Assembly: GCA_002428455.1 (NCBI GenBank)
Contig: DIWL01000093.1
Span: forward strand, 1 to 35,949
Source of the DNA: Anaerolineaceae bacterium UBA6107
Lineage (GTDB): Bacteria; Chloroflexota; Anaerolineae; Anaerolineales; Anaerolineaceae
Length of the DNA stretch: 35,949 nt
Direction of reading: 5' to 3'
The notes under the pieces are model-generated. The model was not told the DNA's origin. It ran no database searches and saw only the letters and a list, made by a program, of their open reading frames with translations. Positions 1 through 9,802 of this stretch are shown in pieces (the stretch's first letter is position 1; each line of letters begins with the position of its first letter). The position numbers were made by a program, and so were the translations under genes.

Positions 1-2
1 AC

Positions 3-1709
3 CACAACCGAATCGTCCTGTCACCCGGTGAGACCCGCGTCGTGATCTACCTACTGGGGTACCACGAAAACGACGAAAACGCCAAGTTTGATCCAAAAGG
101 ATCCAATACCATCGACAAGACTACTGTCAGGCCGGTGATCGACAGGTACCGGCAACCCGCTGTGGTTGAAGAAGCTTTCAACACCCTTGGCAGGTATTGG
201 CGTGAGCTGCTGTCAAAATTCCAGGTAGAAACCCCCGAACTGCACGCCAACCGCATGGTGAACATCTGGAACACCTACCAGATAATGGTCACCTACAATT
301 TTTCGCGTTCAGCCTCTTACTTTGAATCAGGCATCGGTCGGGGTATGGGATTCCGCGATTCCACCCAGGACCTGCTGGGGTTTGTGCACCTGCTGCCTGA
401 AAAAGCCCGCATGCGCCTGCTCGATCTTGCCGCGACACAATTGCCCGACGGCGGTGCCTACCATCAGTACCAGCCCATGACCAAGCTGGGAAATCATGAC
501 ATCGGTGGAAATTTCAGTGATGACCCATTGTGGCTGGTACTGGCAGCTGCAGCCTACCTGAAGGAAACCGGGGATTGGACGATCCTGGACGAATCCGTTC
601 CATTTGACAATAAAGCCGGTACCGAAGCTCCCCTTTTCGAACATCTGCGCCGTTCCATGCAGTACACGCTTGATCGGATCGGACCGCATGGGTTGCCGTT
701 GATCGGTCGGGCGGACTGGAACGATTGCCTCAATCTCAACTCCTTCTCTGACACACCAGGGCAGTCTTTTCAAACCGTAACCGCCAAGGATGGCAAAGTC
801 GCAGAGAGCGTTTTCGTAGCCGCGCTGTTCATCCTCGCCGCGCGCGAGATGGAGCAGATCGCTTCACGACTGGGCAAACAAGCCGATGTGGAATACTACG
901 CGAGCTACCGTGCACAATTTGAAGACGCAATCGACACCGCCGGATGGGATGGCGCCTGGTTCCGCCGCGCCTACGACGATTTTGGACTTCCGGTAGGATC
1001 ATTTGAGAATGAAGAAGGTCAAATATTCATTGAACCCCAGGGCATGTGCGTCATGGCCGGGATAGGTATCGAAGATGGCCGCGCAGAAAAAGCGCTTGAT
1101 GCGGTTGCAGAGCACCTCGCCTTCCAACATGGTATTGTCCTGTTGTACCCGGCTTTCAAGCGGTACCATCTTTCCATGGGTGAGATTTCTTCGTATCCAC
1201 CGGGATACAAGGAAAACGGCAGCGTCTTTTGCCATTCCAATCCATGGATCATGATCGCTGAAACGCGTATTGGTCGGGGAGACCATGCCTTGGATTATTA
1301 CCTGCGTATCAATCCATCGGCACGCGAGGATTTGAGTGACATTCATCGGTGCGAACCGTATGTATACGCGCAGACAATCGGCGGCAAGGAATCCGCAACA
1401 CCTGGTTTGGCCAAAAACTCTTGGCTCACCGGTACCGCGGCGTGGAATTTTGTCGCCATCACCCAGTGGATAATGGGTATTCGTCCTGCGTATGATGGAT
1501 TGATCGTTAATCCAGTCATCCCCGCCTCCTGGAGCGGGTTCAAGGCTGTGCGATATTTTCGCGGTACGCGTTACGATATTGAGGTAAAGCGGGAAGGTCC
1601 CGGAAACCGGGTTACCCTGTTTGTAGATGGAAACAAATGTGAGGAAAACATGATCCCACTCCCCGTTGATCAGCCGGATATGATTATGGTCAACGTTGTG
1701 ATTGGATGA
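3..1709 (+). CDS. Cellobiose phosphorylase (GH94), C-terminal part, 5' end outside window
   Basis: The frame is open to the left edge, so this is the C-terminal ~568 residues of a protein that is normally about 800 aa. GH94 enzymes split cellobiose with phosphate into glucose 1-phosphate and glucose in the cytoplasm. Visible motifs are GFRDSTQDLLGF, GAYHQYQPMTKLGN and GRADWNDCLNLN; the second and third are characteristic of cellobiose phosphorylases rather than chitobiose enzymes. The general-acid Asp should be the last D of the DWND motif (codon 723-725). The C-terminal stretch KNSWLTGTAAWNF is also typical. The next gene begins at or just after the stop, so they are co-transcribed. The first ~230 residues cannot be assessed. 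Confidence 0.9.
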   Translation, partial: HNRIVLSPGETRVVIYLLGYHENDENAKFDPKGSNTIDKTTVRPVIDRYRQPAVVEEAFNTLGRYWRELLSKFQVETPELHANRMVNIWNTYQIMVTYNFSRSASYFESGIGRGMGFRDSTQDLLGFVHLLPEKARMRLLDLAATQLPDGGAYHQYQPMTKLGNHDIGGNFSDDPLWLVLAAAAYLKETGDWTILDESVPFDNKAGTEAPLFEHLRRSMQYTLDRIGPHGLPLIGRADWNDCLNLNSFSDTPGQSFQTVTAKDGKVAESVFVAALFILAAREMEQIASRLGKQADVEYYASYRAQFEDAIDTAGWDGAWFRRAYDDFGLPVGSFENEEGQIFIEPQGMCVMAGIGIEDGRAEKALDAVAEHLAFQHGIVLLYPAFKRYHLSMGEISSYPPGYKENGSVFCHSNPWIMIAETRIGRGDHALDYYLRINPSAREDLSDIHRCEPYVYAQTIGGKESATPGLAKNSWLTGTAAWNFVAITQWIMGIRPAYDGLIVNPVIPASWSGFKAVRYFRGTRYDIEVKREGPGNRVTLFVDGNKCEENMIPLPVDQPDMIMVNVVIG

Positions 1710-1722
1710 AAAGCGGCAGCGT

Positions 1723-3705
1723 ATGACCCGGGAAAATGTGAGACGCAGATGGTTGTTGGGGGTCTTTGCGCTCCTTTTCATTACAGGGTGCGCTCGTCCA
1801 ACAGAGCCCACACCTATAACCACACCCGAACCCGTAACGTCTACTCCGTCCGAAACTTCTTCTGAAGTAGCGGATATTAACAGCCGGGTTGAAGACCTCC
1901 TCGGCCAGATGACCCTTGAGGAGAAGATCGGTCAGATGACCCAGGTGGAGCGGTATTGTATCGCTGATGGGGCGATCCGAAACTTTTTCATCGGTTCAGT
2001 CTTTAGCGGTGGTGGCAGCTCTCCCACCCCCAATGACCCCCAATCTTGGGCAAAAATGATCGCGGAATACCAGGAGGAAGCACTCTCCACTAGATCGGGG
2101 ATTCCCATTCTCTACGGCATCGATGCGATCCATGGTCATGCCACCCTCTACGGAGCGACCATTTTCCCGCAGGAGGTAGGCCTGGGTGCAACACGTGATC
2201 CTGAGCTCGTCTACCAGATCGGACAGGCTACTGCGCTTGAAATGGTCGCCACCGGAACCCGCTGGAACTTTGCTCCGATCATCGCTGTTCCGCAGGATAT
2301 CCGTTGGGGCAGAACCTATGAATCTTACAGCGAGGACACTTCGCTGGCGGCCGAACTTGGTGTGGCGTATATCGCAGGATTGCAGACTGTTCCTGACACC
2401 GTGGCAGTTGCAGACGGCCAATCGATTTTTGTCCTTGCCACTGCCAAGCATTTCCTCGGTGACGGTGGAACCACGTTCGGTACTTCGACCATCCGCTACG
2501 GGTACGCCAGCCCCGACCAGGTTTACCTGCTCGACCAGGGTGACATGCAGCTGCCCGAAGAAACGGTACGGGAACTTTTCCTGCCACCCTATCGGTCCGC
2601 GGTGCAGTCCGGTGTGAAAAGCGTGATGGCTTCGTTCAGCAGCTGGAACAGTGAAAAAATGCACGGGCAAAAACTTTGGCTGACTGATGTACTGAAAGAT
2701 GAACTTGGTTTTGAAGGGTTCGTCGTTTCAGATTACGGCGGGATCGACCAGGTAGCCCCCGACTATTACACCTCAGTTGTGACCAGCATCAATGCCGGGA
2801 TCGACATGAGCATGATCCCCTGTGATTACAGGACCTTCATCGACACGGTGACCCAGGCGGTGAAAAAAGGGGATATCCCCATGGACCGCATTGACGATGC
2901 CGTGCGCCGCATTCTACGTGTCAAGTTCGCGATGGGCGTGTTCGAACACCCATACGCGGATGAATCGCTGATTCCAACGATCGGATCGGTTGAGCACCGT
3001 GCGCTTGCCCGCCGTGCGGTAAGCGAGTCACTGGTTTTGTTAAAGAACGAGAGCAAGGCTCTCCCCATCCAGCGCGATACCAAGACCATCTTTGTCGCCG
3101 GTGTCGCGGCCGATGATATCGGCATCCAGTGCGGCGGGTGGACGATCACCTGGCAGGGTGAGATAGAGGATATCCAACCCGGCACGACCATCCTGAAAGG
3201 TATTCAATCAGCCGTTTCACCCGACACCCGGGTCGTTTATAGCGAACCGGCGGAATTCGAAGGCCTTGCAGATTACGGCATCGTCGTGGTAGGGGAGGTA
3301 CCCTACGCCGAGGGCTATGGGGACAAGGATGACCTTTCACTTTCCGGATATGATGTCGAGATCATTTCAAAGATGCGCGAGCATGTCAAAAAACTTATTG
3401 TTGTGATCGTTTCCGGGCGGCCGGTGATTATCACGGACCAGTACCTGGTAGCGGATGCCTGGGTAGCCGCCTGGTTGCCCGGTACCGAAGGTCAGGGGGT
3501 CAGCGATGTCTTGTTTGGAGATCAGCCATTCACCGGGAAGCTTCCTTACACCTGGCCAAGGTATAACGGGCAACTTCCCATCAATAAGAACAACTCCTCA
3601 CAGCTCAAGGGATGTGATGCACCGCTTTTCCCGTACGGATTCGGGTTGGGCGAAGCTGGCAGTAAACCGATCAAGTGGCTGGATTGCCAGGAATTTGAAG
3701 ATTGA
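1723..3705 (+). CDS. GH3 beta-glucosidase/exo-glucanase lipoprotein
   Basis: This is a glycoside hydrolase family 3 enzyme anchored outside the membrane. From the ATG at 1723 it has a basic n-region (RENVRRR), a hydrophobic stretch and the lipobox ITGC (Cys23), followed by a Pro/Thr-rich linker to about residue 50. The GH3 barrel carries AKHFLGDGGT and the nucleophile Asp337 in VVSDYGG. The second domain has VGEVPYAEGYGD, with Glu530 in the position of the acid/base residue of barley ExoI-type enzymes. This suggests removal of glucose from cello-oligosaccharides or beta-glucans at the cell surface. A TTG at 1702, overlapping the upstream stop, is an alternative start giving 667 aa; neither start has a clear Shine-Dalgarno sequence. 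Exact linkage preference is unknown. Confidence 0.9.
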   Translation: MTRENVRRRWLLGVFALLFITGCARPTEPTPITTPEPVTSTPSETSSEVADINSRVEDLLGQMTLEEKIGQMTQVERYCIADGAIRNFFIGSVFSGGGSSPTPNDPQSWAKMIAEYQEEALSTRSGIPILYGIDAIHGHATLYGATIFPQEVGLGATRDPELVYQIGQATALEMVATGTRWNFAPIIAVPQDIRWGRTYESYSEDTSLAAELGVAYIAGLQTVPDTVAVADGQSIFVLATAKHFLGDGGTTFGTSTIRYGYASPDQVYLLDQGDMQLPEETVRELFLPPYRSAVQSGVKSVMASFSSWNSEKMHGQKLWLTDVLKDELGFEGFVVSDYGGIDQVAPDYYTSVVTSINAGIDMSMIPCDYRTFIDTVTQAVKKGDIPMDRIDDAVRRILRVKFAMGVFEHPYADESLIPTIGSVEHRALARRAVSESLVLLKNESKALPIQRDTKTIFVAGVAADDIGIQCGGWTITWQGEIEDIQPGTTILKGIQSAVSPDTRVVYSEPAEFEGLADYGIVVVGEVPYAEGYGDKDDLSLSGYDVEIISKMREHVKKLIVVIVSGRPVIITDQYLVADAWVAAWLPGTEGQGVSDVLFGDQPFTGKLPYTWPRYNGQLPINKNNSSQLKGCDAPLFPYGFGLGEAGSKPIKWLDCQEFED

Positions 3706-3745
3706 ACATTAATCAATATCTGAATAAATCAAAAGGAGAAATACC

Positions 3746-4912
3746 ATGACTGACTTTACCCCTAAACCTGAACACAAGTTTACATTTGGACTCTGGACAG
3801 TTGGCTCCACCGGTCGTGATCCTTTCGGTGGTCCGGTGCGTGACGCTAAAACCCCCGCGGAACTGGTTTACCTGCTGGGTGAAGTGGGCGCTTACGGCGT
3901 TAACTTCCATGACAATGATCTCATCCCCATCGACGCAACCCCGGCAGAAGCGGAAGCCATCAAGAAGGATTTCCGCAAAGCGCTGCAGGATACCGGACTG
4001 GTCGTTCCCATGGCAACGACCAACCTGTTCGGAGATCCCATCTTCAAGGACGGTGCTTTCACTTCGAACGATCCCAAGGTGCGCGCCTACGCACTGCAAA
4101 AGACGATGCGCGCCATCGATTTGGGTGTTGAATTCGGCGCGGGTATTTATGTCTTCTGGGGCGGCCGCGAAGGCACCGAAACGGATTCCAGCAAGAACGC
4201 TGCCGACGCCATCAAGCACAACCGTGAGGCAATGAACTTTCTGTGTGAATACGCCATCGACAATAAGTATGATCTCAAGTTCGCGCTCGAACCCAAACCA
4301 AATGAACCGCGCGGCGATATCTACAATCCCACCGTGGGTCACATGCTCGGGTTCATCGCCACACTCGATCACCCGGACATGGTAGGGTTAAATCCTGAGG
4401 TGGCGCATGAACACATGTCGGGGCTGAACTTCATGCACGGTGTCGCCACAGCCTGGGAAGCCGGCAAACTGTTCCACATTGACCTCAACGATCAATACCC
4501 TGGTCGATATGATCAGGATCTCCGCTTCGGTTCCCGCGACATAAAGGCTGCTTTTTACCTGGTCAAATTCCTGGAGGATGTTGGATACCAGGGGTCGCGT
4601 CACTTTGACGCGCATGCCTACCGCACTGAGGACTATGAAGGCGTAAAAGATTTCGCGCGAGGCTGTATGCGCACCTACCTGATGTTAAAGGAAAAAGCGG
4701 CGCAATTCAACGCGGATGTAGAGATCCAAAGTCTGTTGGCTGAGATCCAATATGAGGATCCAACCTTGACGCCGCTCTTCGGGAAGTACACCCGTGAAAA
4801 AGCCCAGGAGTTGAAAAACCGCTCCTTTGACCGGACTGTGATCGCCAGCCGCGGCTTGAAGTACGAGCGCCTGGATCAGCTCACCATCGATATCATATTG
4901 GGAATGCGGTAA
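3746..4912 (+). CDS. xylA: Xylose isomerase, short (class I) type
   Basis: Converts D-xylose to D-xylulose (and glucose to fructose) in the cytoplasm using two divalent metals. The 388-aa length and the start FTFGLWTVGSTGRDPFG match the short actinobacterial-type class I enzymes, not the ~440-aa class II enzymes. Visible residues include the ring-opening His55 in NFHDND, the metal-binding Glu and the catalytic Lys in ALEPKPNEPRGD, and HIDLNDQ and SRHFDAHAYRTED, which supply further metal ligands. A strong AAAAGGAGAA ribosome site precedes the ATG. It sits 40 bp after the GH3 lipoprotein gene and 26 bp before a second GH3 gene, in the same operon as xylB, which supports a role in xylose catabolism. 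Confidence 0.97.
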   Translation: MTDFTPKPEHKFTFGLWTVGSTGRDPFGGPVRDAKTPAELVYLLGEVGAYGVNFHDNDLIPIDATPAEAEAIKKDFRKALQDTGLVVPMATTNLFGDPIFKDGAFTSNDPKVRAYALQKTMRAIDLGVEFGAGIYVFWGGREGTETDSSKNAADAIKHNREAMNFLCEYAIDNKYDLKFALEPKPNEPRGDIYNPTVGHMLGFIATLDHPDMVGLNPEVAHEHMSGLNFMHGVATAWEAGKLFHIDLNDQYPGRYDQDLRFGSRDIKAAFYLVKFLEDVGYQGSRHFDAHAYRTEDYEGVKDFARGCMRTYLMLKEKAAQFNADVEIQSLLAEIQYEDPTLTPLFGKYTREKAQELKNRSFDRTVIASRGLKYERLDQLTIDIILGMR

Positions 4913-4938
4913 TTGGTGGCAAAAATGATCGGAGGGAT

Positions 4939-7272
4939 ATGAAAATCAGTGGACCTCACCAGTGCGAAAAACAGGTCGGTGCGTTAATCTCGCAAATGAC
5001 TCTTGAGGAAAAGCTCGCCCAGTTAGGCGGCTGCTGGGTGTATGAATTGCATACCAACGGGATGCTGGATGACCAGAAGGTCAGCCAGCGGCTCACCAAG
5101 GGCATCGGTCAGATCACCCGCAACGCCGGCGCCAGCGATCTACATCCCCGCGAGGCGGCTATCTCAGCCAACCGGTTGCAGCGCTTTCTCAAGGAACAGA
5201 CCAGGTTGGGAATCCCGGCCATTATCCATGAAGAATGTTGCGTTGGGTTGATGTCTGCGGGCAGCACAGTTTATCCGCAGATCATCGGCCTGGCCAGTAC
5301 ATTCCGCCCTGAGCTGGCAGAACGCATGACGGATGACATCCGTAAACAAATGCGTGCGATCGGCGCACACCAGGGGCTTGCCCCCGTGCTGGACGTGGCG
5401 CGCGACCCCCGCTGGGGGCGCATCGAAGAAACATTCGGTGAAGATCCCACACTGGTGAGCCAGTTTGGCACCGCCTACATCCGCGGCTTGCAAGGAGAGG
5501 ATCTATCCAACGGCGTGATGGCTACCGGCAAGCACTTCGTCGGGCACTCCTTCTCTTTGGGCGGGATGAACTGCGCGCCGGTTCACCTGGGAATACGTGA
5601 ACTTTGGGATGTGTACCTGGCGCCATTCCAGGCAGCCATTCGCGACGCAGGGCTGGCTACGATGATGAACGCCTACCCGCAGTTGGACGGCGAAGTGGTT
5701 GCAGCCTCGCGCCGCATTCTCACCGACCTGCTGCGTGAACAACTTGGGTTCAATGGCCTGGTGGTGTCAGATTATGAAGCCATCATCATGATCCACAATT
5801 ACCACTACGCCGCCGAAACGAAACAGGCAGCTGCTGCGAAAGCTCTCAACGCTGGAATTGATGTGGAACTGCCAACGGTGGTCTGCTACGGCGATGAATT
5901 GGTCAAAGCTTTGAAAGCCGGAGAGGTTTCGCTAGAGACCATCGACCTCTCGGTCAGCCGCCACCTGCAGAAAAAATTTGAGTTGGGGTTATTCGAAAAC
6001 CCGTATGTGAACGAAGATACTGTCATTGAAATCTTCGAAACTGATGCCAACCGCGCGCTGGCTTATGAGATCGCATGCCAGAGCATGGTGCTGCTGAAGA
6101 ACGATGGCGTCCTGCCGCTAAAGCCGACCATCGGTAAACTCGCGGTCATAGGTCCCAACGCGGATTCCGCGCGCAACCTGATGGGAGATTACTCCTACAA
6201 CGCCACTGCTGAGCTCCTGACCGCCCTGCCAAATCCTGACTCAGTATTTGCTTCCTACACCATGGCAGAAGCCAGTGCTCCAACCGTGAAAATGGTCACA
6301 GTGCTCGAGGGCATCCGGGAAGTTGTCTCAGCAGCAACCATTGTGGACTACGCACAAGGATGTGAGATCAATTCGGACGATGAAAGTGGTTTTGCACCGG
6401 CGCTGGCACTCGCCCGGTCATCGGATGCAGTAGTCTTGGTGATGGGCGGTAAATCCGGCCTGACCTGGGATTGCACCACCGGCGAATTCCGTGACGCTAC
6501 CGATCTGGGCCTGCCCGGTGTGCAGGAGAAACTGATCAATGCCGTGCTGGCAACTGGCAAACCGGTTGTCCTGGTGCTGGTGAACGGCCGTCCTGCAGCC
6601 ATCCCGGAGATCGCCGGCAAGGTCAACGCCATCCTTGAAGCCTGGATACCCGGCGAGGAAGGCGGGCGGGCTGTGGCAGCCGCGCTCTTTGGAAACATCA
6701 ATCCCGGTGGCAAGCTGCCGCTGTCCATACCGCGCTCGGTCGGGCAAATACCTGTCTTCTACAACCACAAACCATCCGGGATGCATTCAAATATCTATGG
6801 CGATTATTATGACCAACAAGCCGCACCCTTGTACTGCTTTGGGCATGGCTTGAGCTACACTACCTTTGAATACAGCGCTTTGAAGATCAACCACTCAGAT
6901 GTGAATCCCGGTGAAAAAGTCGACATCTCACTTAAGATCCGCAACAACGGATTGCTGGCTGGTGATGAGGTGGTCCAGTTATACCTGCACGATGAGTACG
7001 CCAGCTTTCCCCGCCCGGTGAAGGAGTTGAAAGGTTTTACGCGCATCCAGCTCCAGCCCGGAGAAAAGCGGTTGATCACCTTCCACCTGGACACCTGCCA
7101 GCTCGCTTATTACGATGAAAACCTTGAACTGGTACTGGAACCCGGCCAATTCAGTGTGATGATCGGTTCCTCCTCAGAGGATATCCGCCTGACAGGCACG
7201 TTTACGGTCAAAGGTGAGGAAAAATTGATCGTCAAGGATCGCATATTCGTTTGCCCGGTATCCATCCGGTAA
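4939..7272 (+). CDS. GH3 beta-xylosidase/beta-glucosidase, cytoplasmic
   Basis: A 777-aa family 3 glycoside hydrolase with no signal peptide, so it should act on imported oligosaccharides. The barrel has RDPRWGRIEETFGEDP, ATGKHFVGHS and the nucleophile Asp278 in VVSDYEA. A second alpha/beta domain follows (CQSMVLLKNDGVLPLKP), and a C-terminal fibronectin-III-like domain starts around residue 650 (GDEVVQLYLHDEYAS, FTRIQLQPGEKR). This three-domain layout is that of BglX and Xyl3-type enzymes. It lies directly downstream of xylA and in one operon with xylB, which favours xylo-oligosaccharides as substrate, but GH3 specificity cannot be read from sequence alone. A good GGAGGG ribosome site precedes the ATG. 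Confidence 0.9.
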   Translation: MKISGPHQCEKQVGALISQMTLEEKLAQLGGCWVYELHTNGMLDDQKVSQRLTKGIGQITRNAGASDLHPREAAISANRLQRFLKEQTRLGIPAIIHEECCVGLMSAGSTVYPQIIGLASTFRPELAERMTDDIRKQMRAIGAHQGLAPVLDVARDPRWGRIEETFGEDPTLVSQFGTAYIRGLQGEDLSNGVMATGKHFVGHSFSLGGMNCAPVHLGIRELWDVYLAPFQAAIRDAGLATMMNAYPQLDGEVVAASRRILTDLLREQLGFNGLVVSDYEAIIMIHNYHYAAETKQAAAAKALNAGIDVELPTVVCYGDELVKALKAGEVSLETIDLSVSRHLQKKFELGLFENPYVNEDTVIEIFETDANRALAYEIACQSMVLLKNDGVLPLKPTIGKLAVIGPNADSARNLMGDYSYNATAELLTALPNPDSVFASYTMAEASAPTVKMVTVLEGIREVVSAATIVDYAQGCEINSDDESGFAPALALARSSDAVVLVMGGKSGLTWDCTTGEFRDATDLGLPGVQEKLINAVLATGKPVVLVLVNGRPAAIPEIAGKVNAILEAWIPGEEGGRAVAAALFGNINPGGKLPLSIPRSVGQIPVFYNHKPSGMHSNIYGDYYDQQAAPLYCFGHGLSYTTFEYSALKINHSDVNPGEKVDISLKIRNNGLLAGDEVVQLYLHDEYASFPRPVKELKGFTRIQLQPGEKRLITFHLDTCQLAYYDENLELVLEPGQFSVMIGSSSEDIRLTGTFTVKGEEKLIVKDRIFVCPVSIR

Positions 7273-7286
7273 TAACAAGAGGATAA

Positions 7287-8279
7287 ATGACTTATCAACG
7301 AACTTTGGGTAGATCAGGGATCACCGTAAGTGCCATGGGACTGGGCTGTTGGGCGATTGGCGGTCCTTTCTGGAACGGTGATGAACCGCAGGGATGGGGT
7401 GAGGTGGATGACAATGAATCTATTCGTGCCATCCACAGCGCACTTGACCATGGCATCACTTTTTTTGACACTGCCAACGTTTATGGTGCCGGTCACAGTG
7501 AGCGCATATTGGGGAAAGCGCTGAAGGGTGAACGTTCCAGGATAATCATCGCCACAAAGTTCAGCAGTCTTTTCGACGAGAGCTCACGCCAGGTCACAGG
7601 TCAAAGTGCGCATCCCGCGGACATCCGTAAAGCCTGTGAGAGTTCCTTGTGGCGTCTTAACACTGACGTGATCGATCTATATCAATTTCACGACAACGGC
7701 TATCCACCGGAAAAGGCACAGCCGGTTCGTGAAACCCTCGAAGAGTTGACCCGCGAAGGGAAGATCAGAGCGTATGGATGGAGCACGGATTTTTCAGATC
7801 GGGCTGAAGTATTTGCTGAGGGACCACACTGTTCAGCCATCCAGTTACAGCTTAACGTGCTGGAAGATAATCCCAGTATCGTGACGTTATGTGAAAGACA
7901 CAACCTGGCTGCCATTAACCGGGGGCCACTCGCCATGGGGCTGCTCACCGGTAAGTACACCTCTGAGACCAAAACCGGCATTGATGATGTGCGTGGTGAA
8001 AAATCCCCTTCCTGGATGAAATACTTCAAAGGTGGCAAGCCCGATCCTGAATGGCTTGCCAAAGTTCAGGCTGTTCGGGAAATCCTGACCGCGGATGGGC
8101 GGACGTTAGCCCAGGGAGCGATAGGCTGGTTGTGGGCGCGCAGTGAAAAAACCATTCCAATTCCGGGGTTTCGCACGGTTGAACAAGTGGAAGAGAACTG
8201 CCGAGCTCTGGAAATGGGACCATTATCGCAAGAACAATACATCGAAATTGAAAGAATCATGGGACGCTATCATGAGTGA
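7287..8279 (+). CDS. Aldo/keto reductase
   Basis: An NAD(P)H-dependent oxidoreductase with an aldo/keto reductase barrel (330 aa). The start RTLGRSGITVSAMGLGCW is typical of the bacterial AKR group related to YajO and Tas. The tetrad can be placed as Asp in FFDTANVYG, Tyr66, Lys91 in ATKF and His135 in YQFHDN. It starts 14 bp after the GH3 gene with an AGAGGA ribosome site and overlaps the start of xylB by 8 bp, so it is translationally coupled to xylose metabolism. Possible roles are reduction of xylose or of another pentose- or oligosaccharide-derived aldehyde. The sequence does not decide the substrate. Confidence 0.9.
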   Translation: MTYQRTLGRSGITVSAMGLGCWAIGGPFWNGDEPQGWGEVDDNESIRAIHSALDHGITFFDTANVYGAGHSERILGKALKGERSRIIIATKFSSLFDESSRQVTGQSAHPADIRKACESSLWRLNTDVIDLYQFHDNGYPPEKAQPVRETLEELTREGKIRAYGWSTDFSDRAEVFAEGPHCSAIQLQLNVLEDNPSIVTLCERHNLAAINRGPLAMGLLTGKYTSETKTGIDDVRGEKSPSWMKYFKGGKPDPEWLAKVQAVREILTADGRTLAQGAIGWLWARSEKTIPIPGFRTVEQVEENCRALEMGPLSQEQYIEIERIMGRYHE

Positions 8280-9768
8280 TGCATATTTCCTGGGCATTGA
8301 CGTTTCGACCACCGGCAGCAAAGCCCTGCTGATCGACTCTGCTGGCAGCGTGATGGCGGTTACTTCTTCTCCGCACACGCTATCAACTCCCCGTCCGCTG
8401 TGGTCTGAACAGGATCCGCGCGAGTGGTGGCAGGCAACTACCAACAGCATTCGCGCTGTTTTAAAGGAAACCGCCATTGATCCTGCCGCGATCAAAGCAA
8501 TCGGGTTGACCGGGCAGATGCACGGGCTGGTGCTGCTGGACGCTGCAGGGGAAGTGCTGCGCCCGGCAATTTTGTGGAACGATCAGCGCACCCAGGTGCA
8601 ATGTGATGAGATCCACCGCAGGTTCGGCAGGGAAGCATTCATTCAGATCAGCGGCAATGCCGCTCTGACGGGTTTCACCGCGCCAAAGATCCTATGGGTG
8701 GCGGAAAACGAGCCGCAAGTTTACGCCCGCGCGCGCCATGTTCTTCTGCCAAAGGATTACATCCGTTACCGATTGACAAGCGAGTACGCCATGGACAAGG
8801 CGGATGGCTCCGGCACGATCCTGTTCGACCTGAAACAGCGCGACTGGTCGGAAGAGTTGCTCGCAGGATGCAACATTCCTGCCGAGTGGATGCCGCATAC
8901 TTTTGAAGGACCGGAGTTTACCGGCTCGGTTTCGGCCACGGCAGCCTTCGAGACAGGTCTCGCCATCGGTACCCCGGTGGCCGCTGGCGGTGGCGACCAG
9001 GCTGCCCAGGCGGTTGGTGTCGGCGCGGTGGAACCGGGCATCATCGGGCTGACGGTTGGCACCAGCGGGGTGGTTTTTGCTACCACACCAAGCGCGCTCA
9101 TCGAACCACAAGGACGCCTGCACGCCTTTTGCCACGCAGTTCCCGGTATGTGGCACTTCATGGGTGTCATGCTCTCTGCTGCCGGAAGCCTTCAGTGGTA
9201 TCGCGACACGCTGGCACCGGATATGGAATTCAACACCCTGCTCATGGAGGCTGAGGCGATCCCCGCCGGCAGCGAAGGGTTGCAGTTCCTGCCCTACCTG
9301 AGCGGAGAACGCACCCCACATCCCGACCCGAACGCCAGGGGAGCATTCATTGGGCTTACCCTGCGCCATGGGCGCGGTGCGCTTACCCGCGCGGTACTCG
9401 AAGGCGTGGCTTTTGGGCTCAAAGACGGGTTCATGCTGATCCAGCAGGCTGGATTGCCTGCAGTGACACAGATCCGTGCATCCGGCGGTGGAACAAAGGG
9501 TGCCTTGTGGCGACAAATACTGGCTTCTGTATTAAACAGCGAATTGGTAACCGTGAACACCAGCGAAGGCGCGGCGTTTGGGGCTGCCCTTCTTGCCGGG
9601 GTCGGTGCTGGTGCCTGGTCGGATGTGATCACCGCCTGTAAGAACACCATCCGCATCACCGGGCAGACTTTACCAAAGATGGATGAAGTTGCGGTTTATG
9701 AGCGCTCCTACGCGCAATTTCGCGAGCTCTACCCGGCCTTAAAACCGGCTTTTGATAGAATGGTGTAG
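8272..9768 (+). CDS. xylB: Xylulokinase
   Basis: Phosphorylates D-xylulose to xylulose 5-phosphate, the step after XylA. It is an FGGY-family kinase of 498 aa. Seen in order are the N-terminal phosphate loop FLGIDVSTTGSKALL, GQMHGLVLLD with LRPAILWNDQRT (xylulokinase signature), GGGDQAAQAVG with Asp242 as the likely catalytic base, TVGTSGVVF, and the C-terminal RASGGGTKGALW nucleotide-site motif. The frame is open further upstream, to an ATG at 8143, but the family N-terminus fits the ATG at 8272, which overlaps the aldo/keto reductase stop by 8 bp. Confidence 0.95.
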   Translation: MSDAYFLGIDVSTTGSKALLIDSAGSVMAVTSSPHTLSTPRPLWSEQDPREWWQATTNSIRAVLKETAIDPAAIKAIGLTGQMHGLVLLDAAGEVLRPAILWNDQRTQVQCDEIHRRFGREAFIQISGNAALTGFTAPKILWVAENEPQVYARARHVLLPKDYIRYRLTSEYAMDKADGSGTILFDLKQRDWSEELLAGCNIPAEWMPHTFEGPEFTGSVSATAAFETGLAIGTPVAAGGGDQAAQAVGVGAVEPGIIGLTVGTSGVVFATTPSALIEPQGRLHAFCHAVPGMWHFMGVMLSAAGSLQWYRDTLAPDMEFNTLLMEAEAIPAGSEGLQFLPYLSGERTPHPDPNARGAFIGLTLRHGRGALTRAVLEGVAFGLKDGFMLIQQAGLPAVTQIRASGGGTKGALWRQILASVLNSELVTVNTSEGAAFGAALLAGVGAGAWSDVITACKNTIRITGQTLPKMDEVAVYERSYAQFRELYPALKPAFDRMV

Positions 9769-9802
9769 CAATCTTTGAACAATTCATTGCGATAGAGGTG
9801 TT

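Noticed and set aside
999..1823. Long minus-strand frame opposite the cellobiose phosphorylase and GH3 genes
   Set aside because: It is fully antisense to well-supported genes, has no recognisable domain and no ribosome site; it is a shadow frame.
8692..9516. 274-codon minus-strand frame opposite xylB
   Set aside because: Antisense shadow of a clear FGGY kinase; no motifs or start signals.
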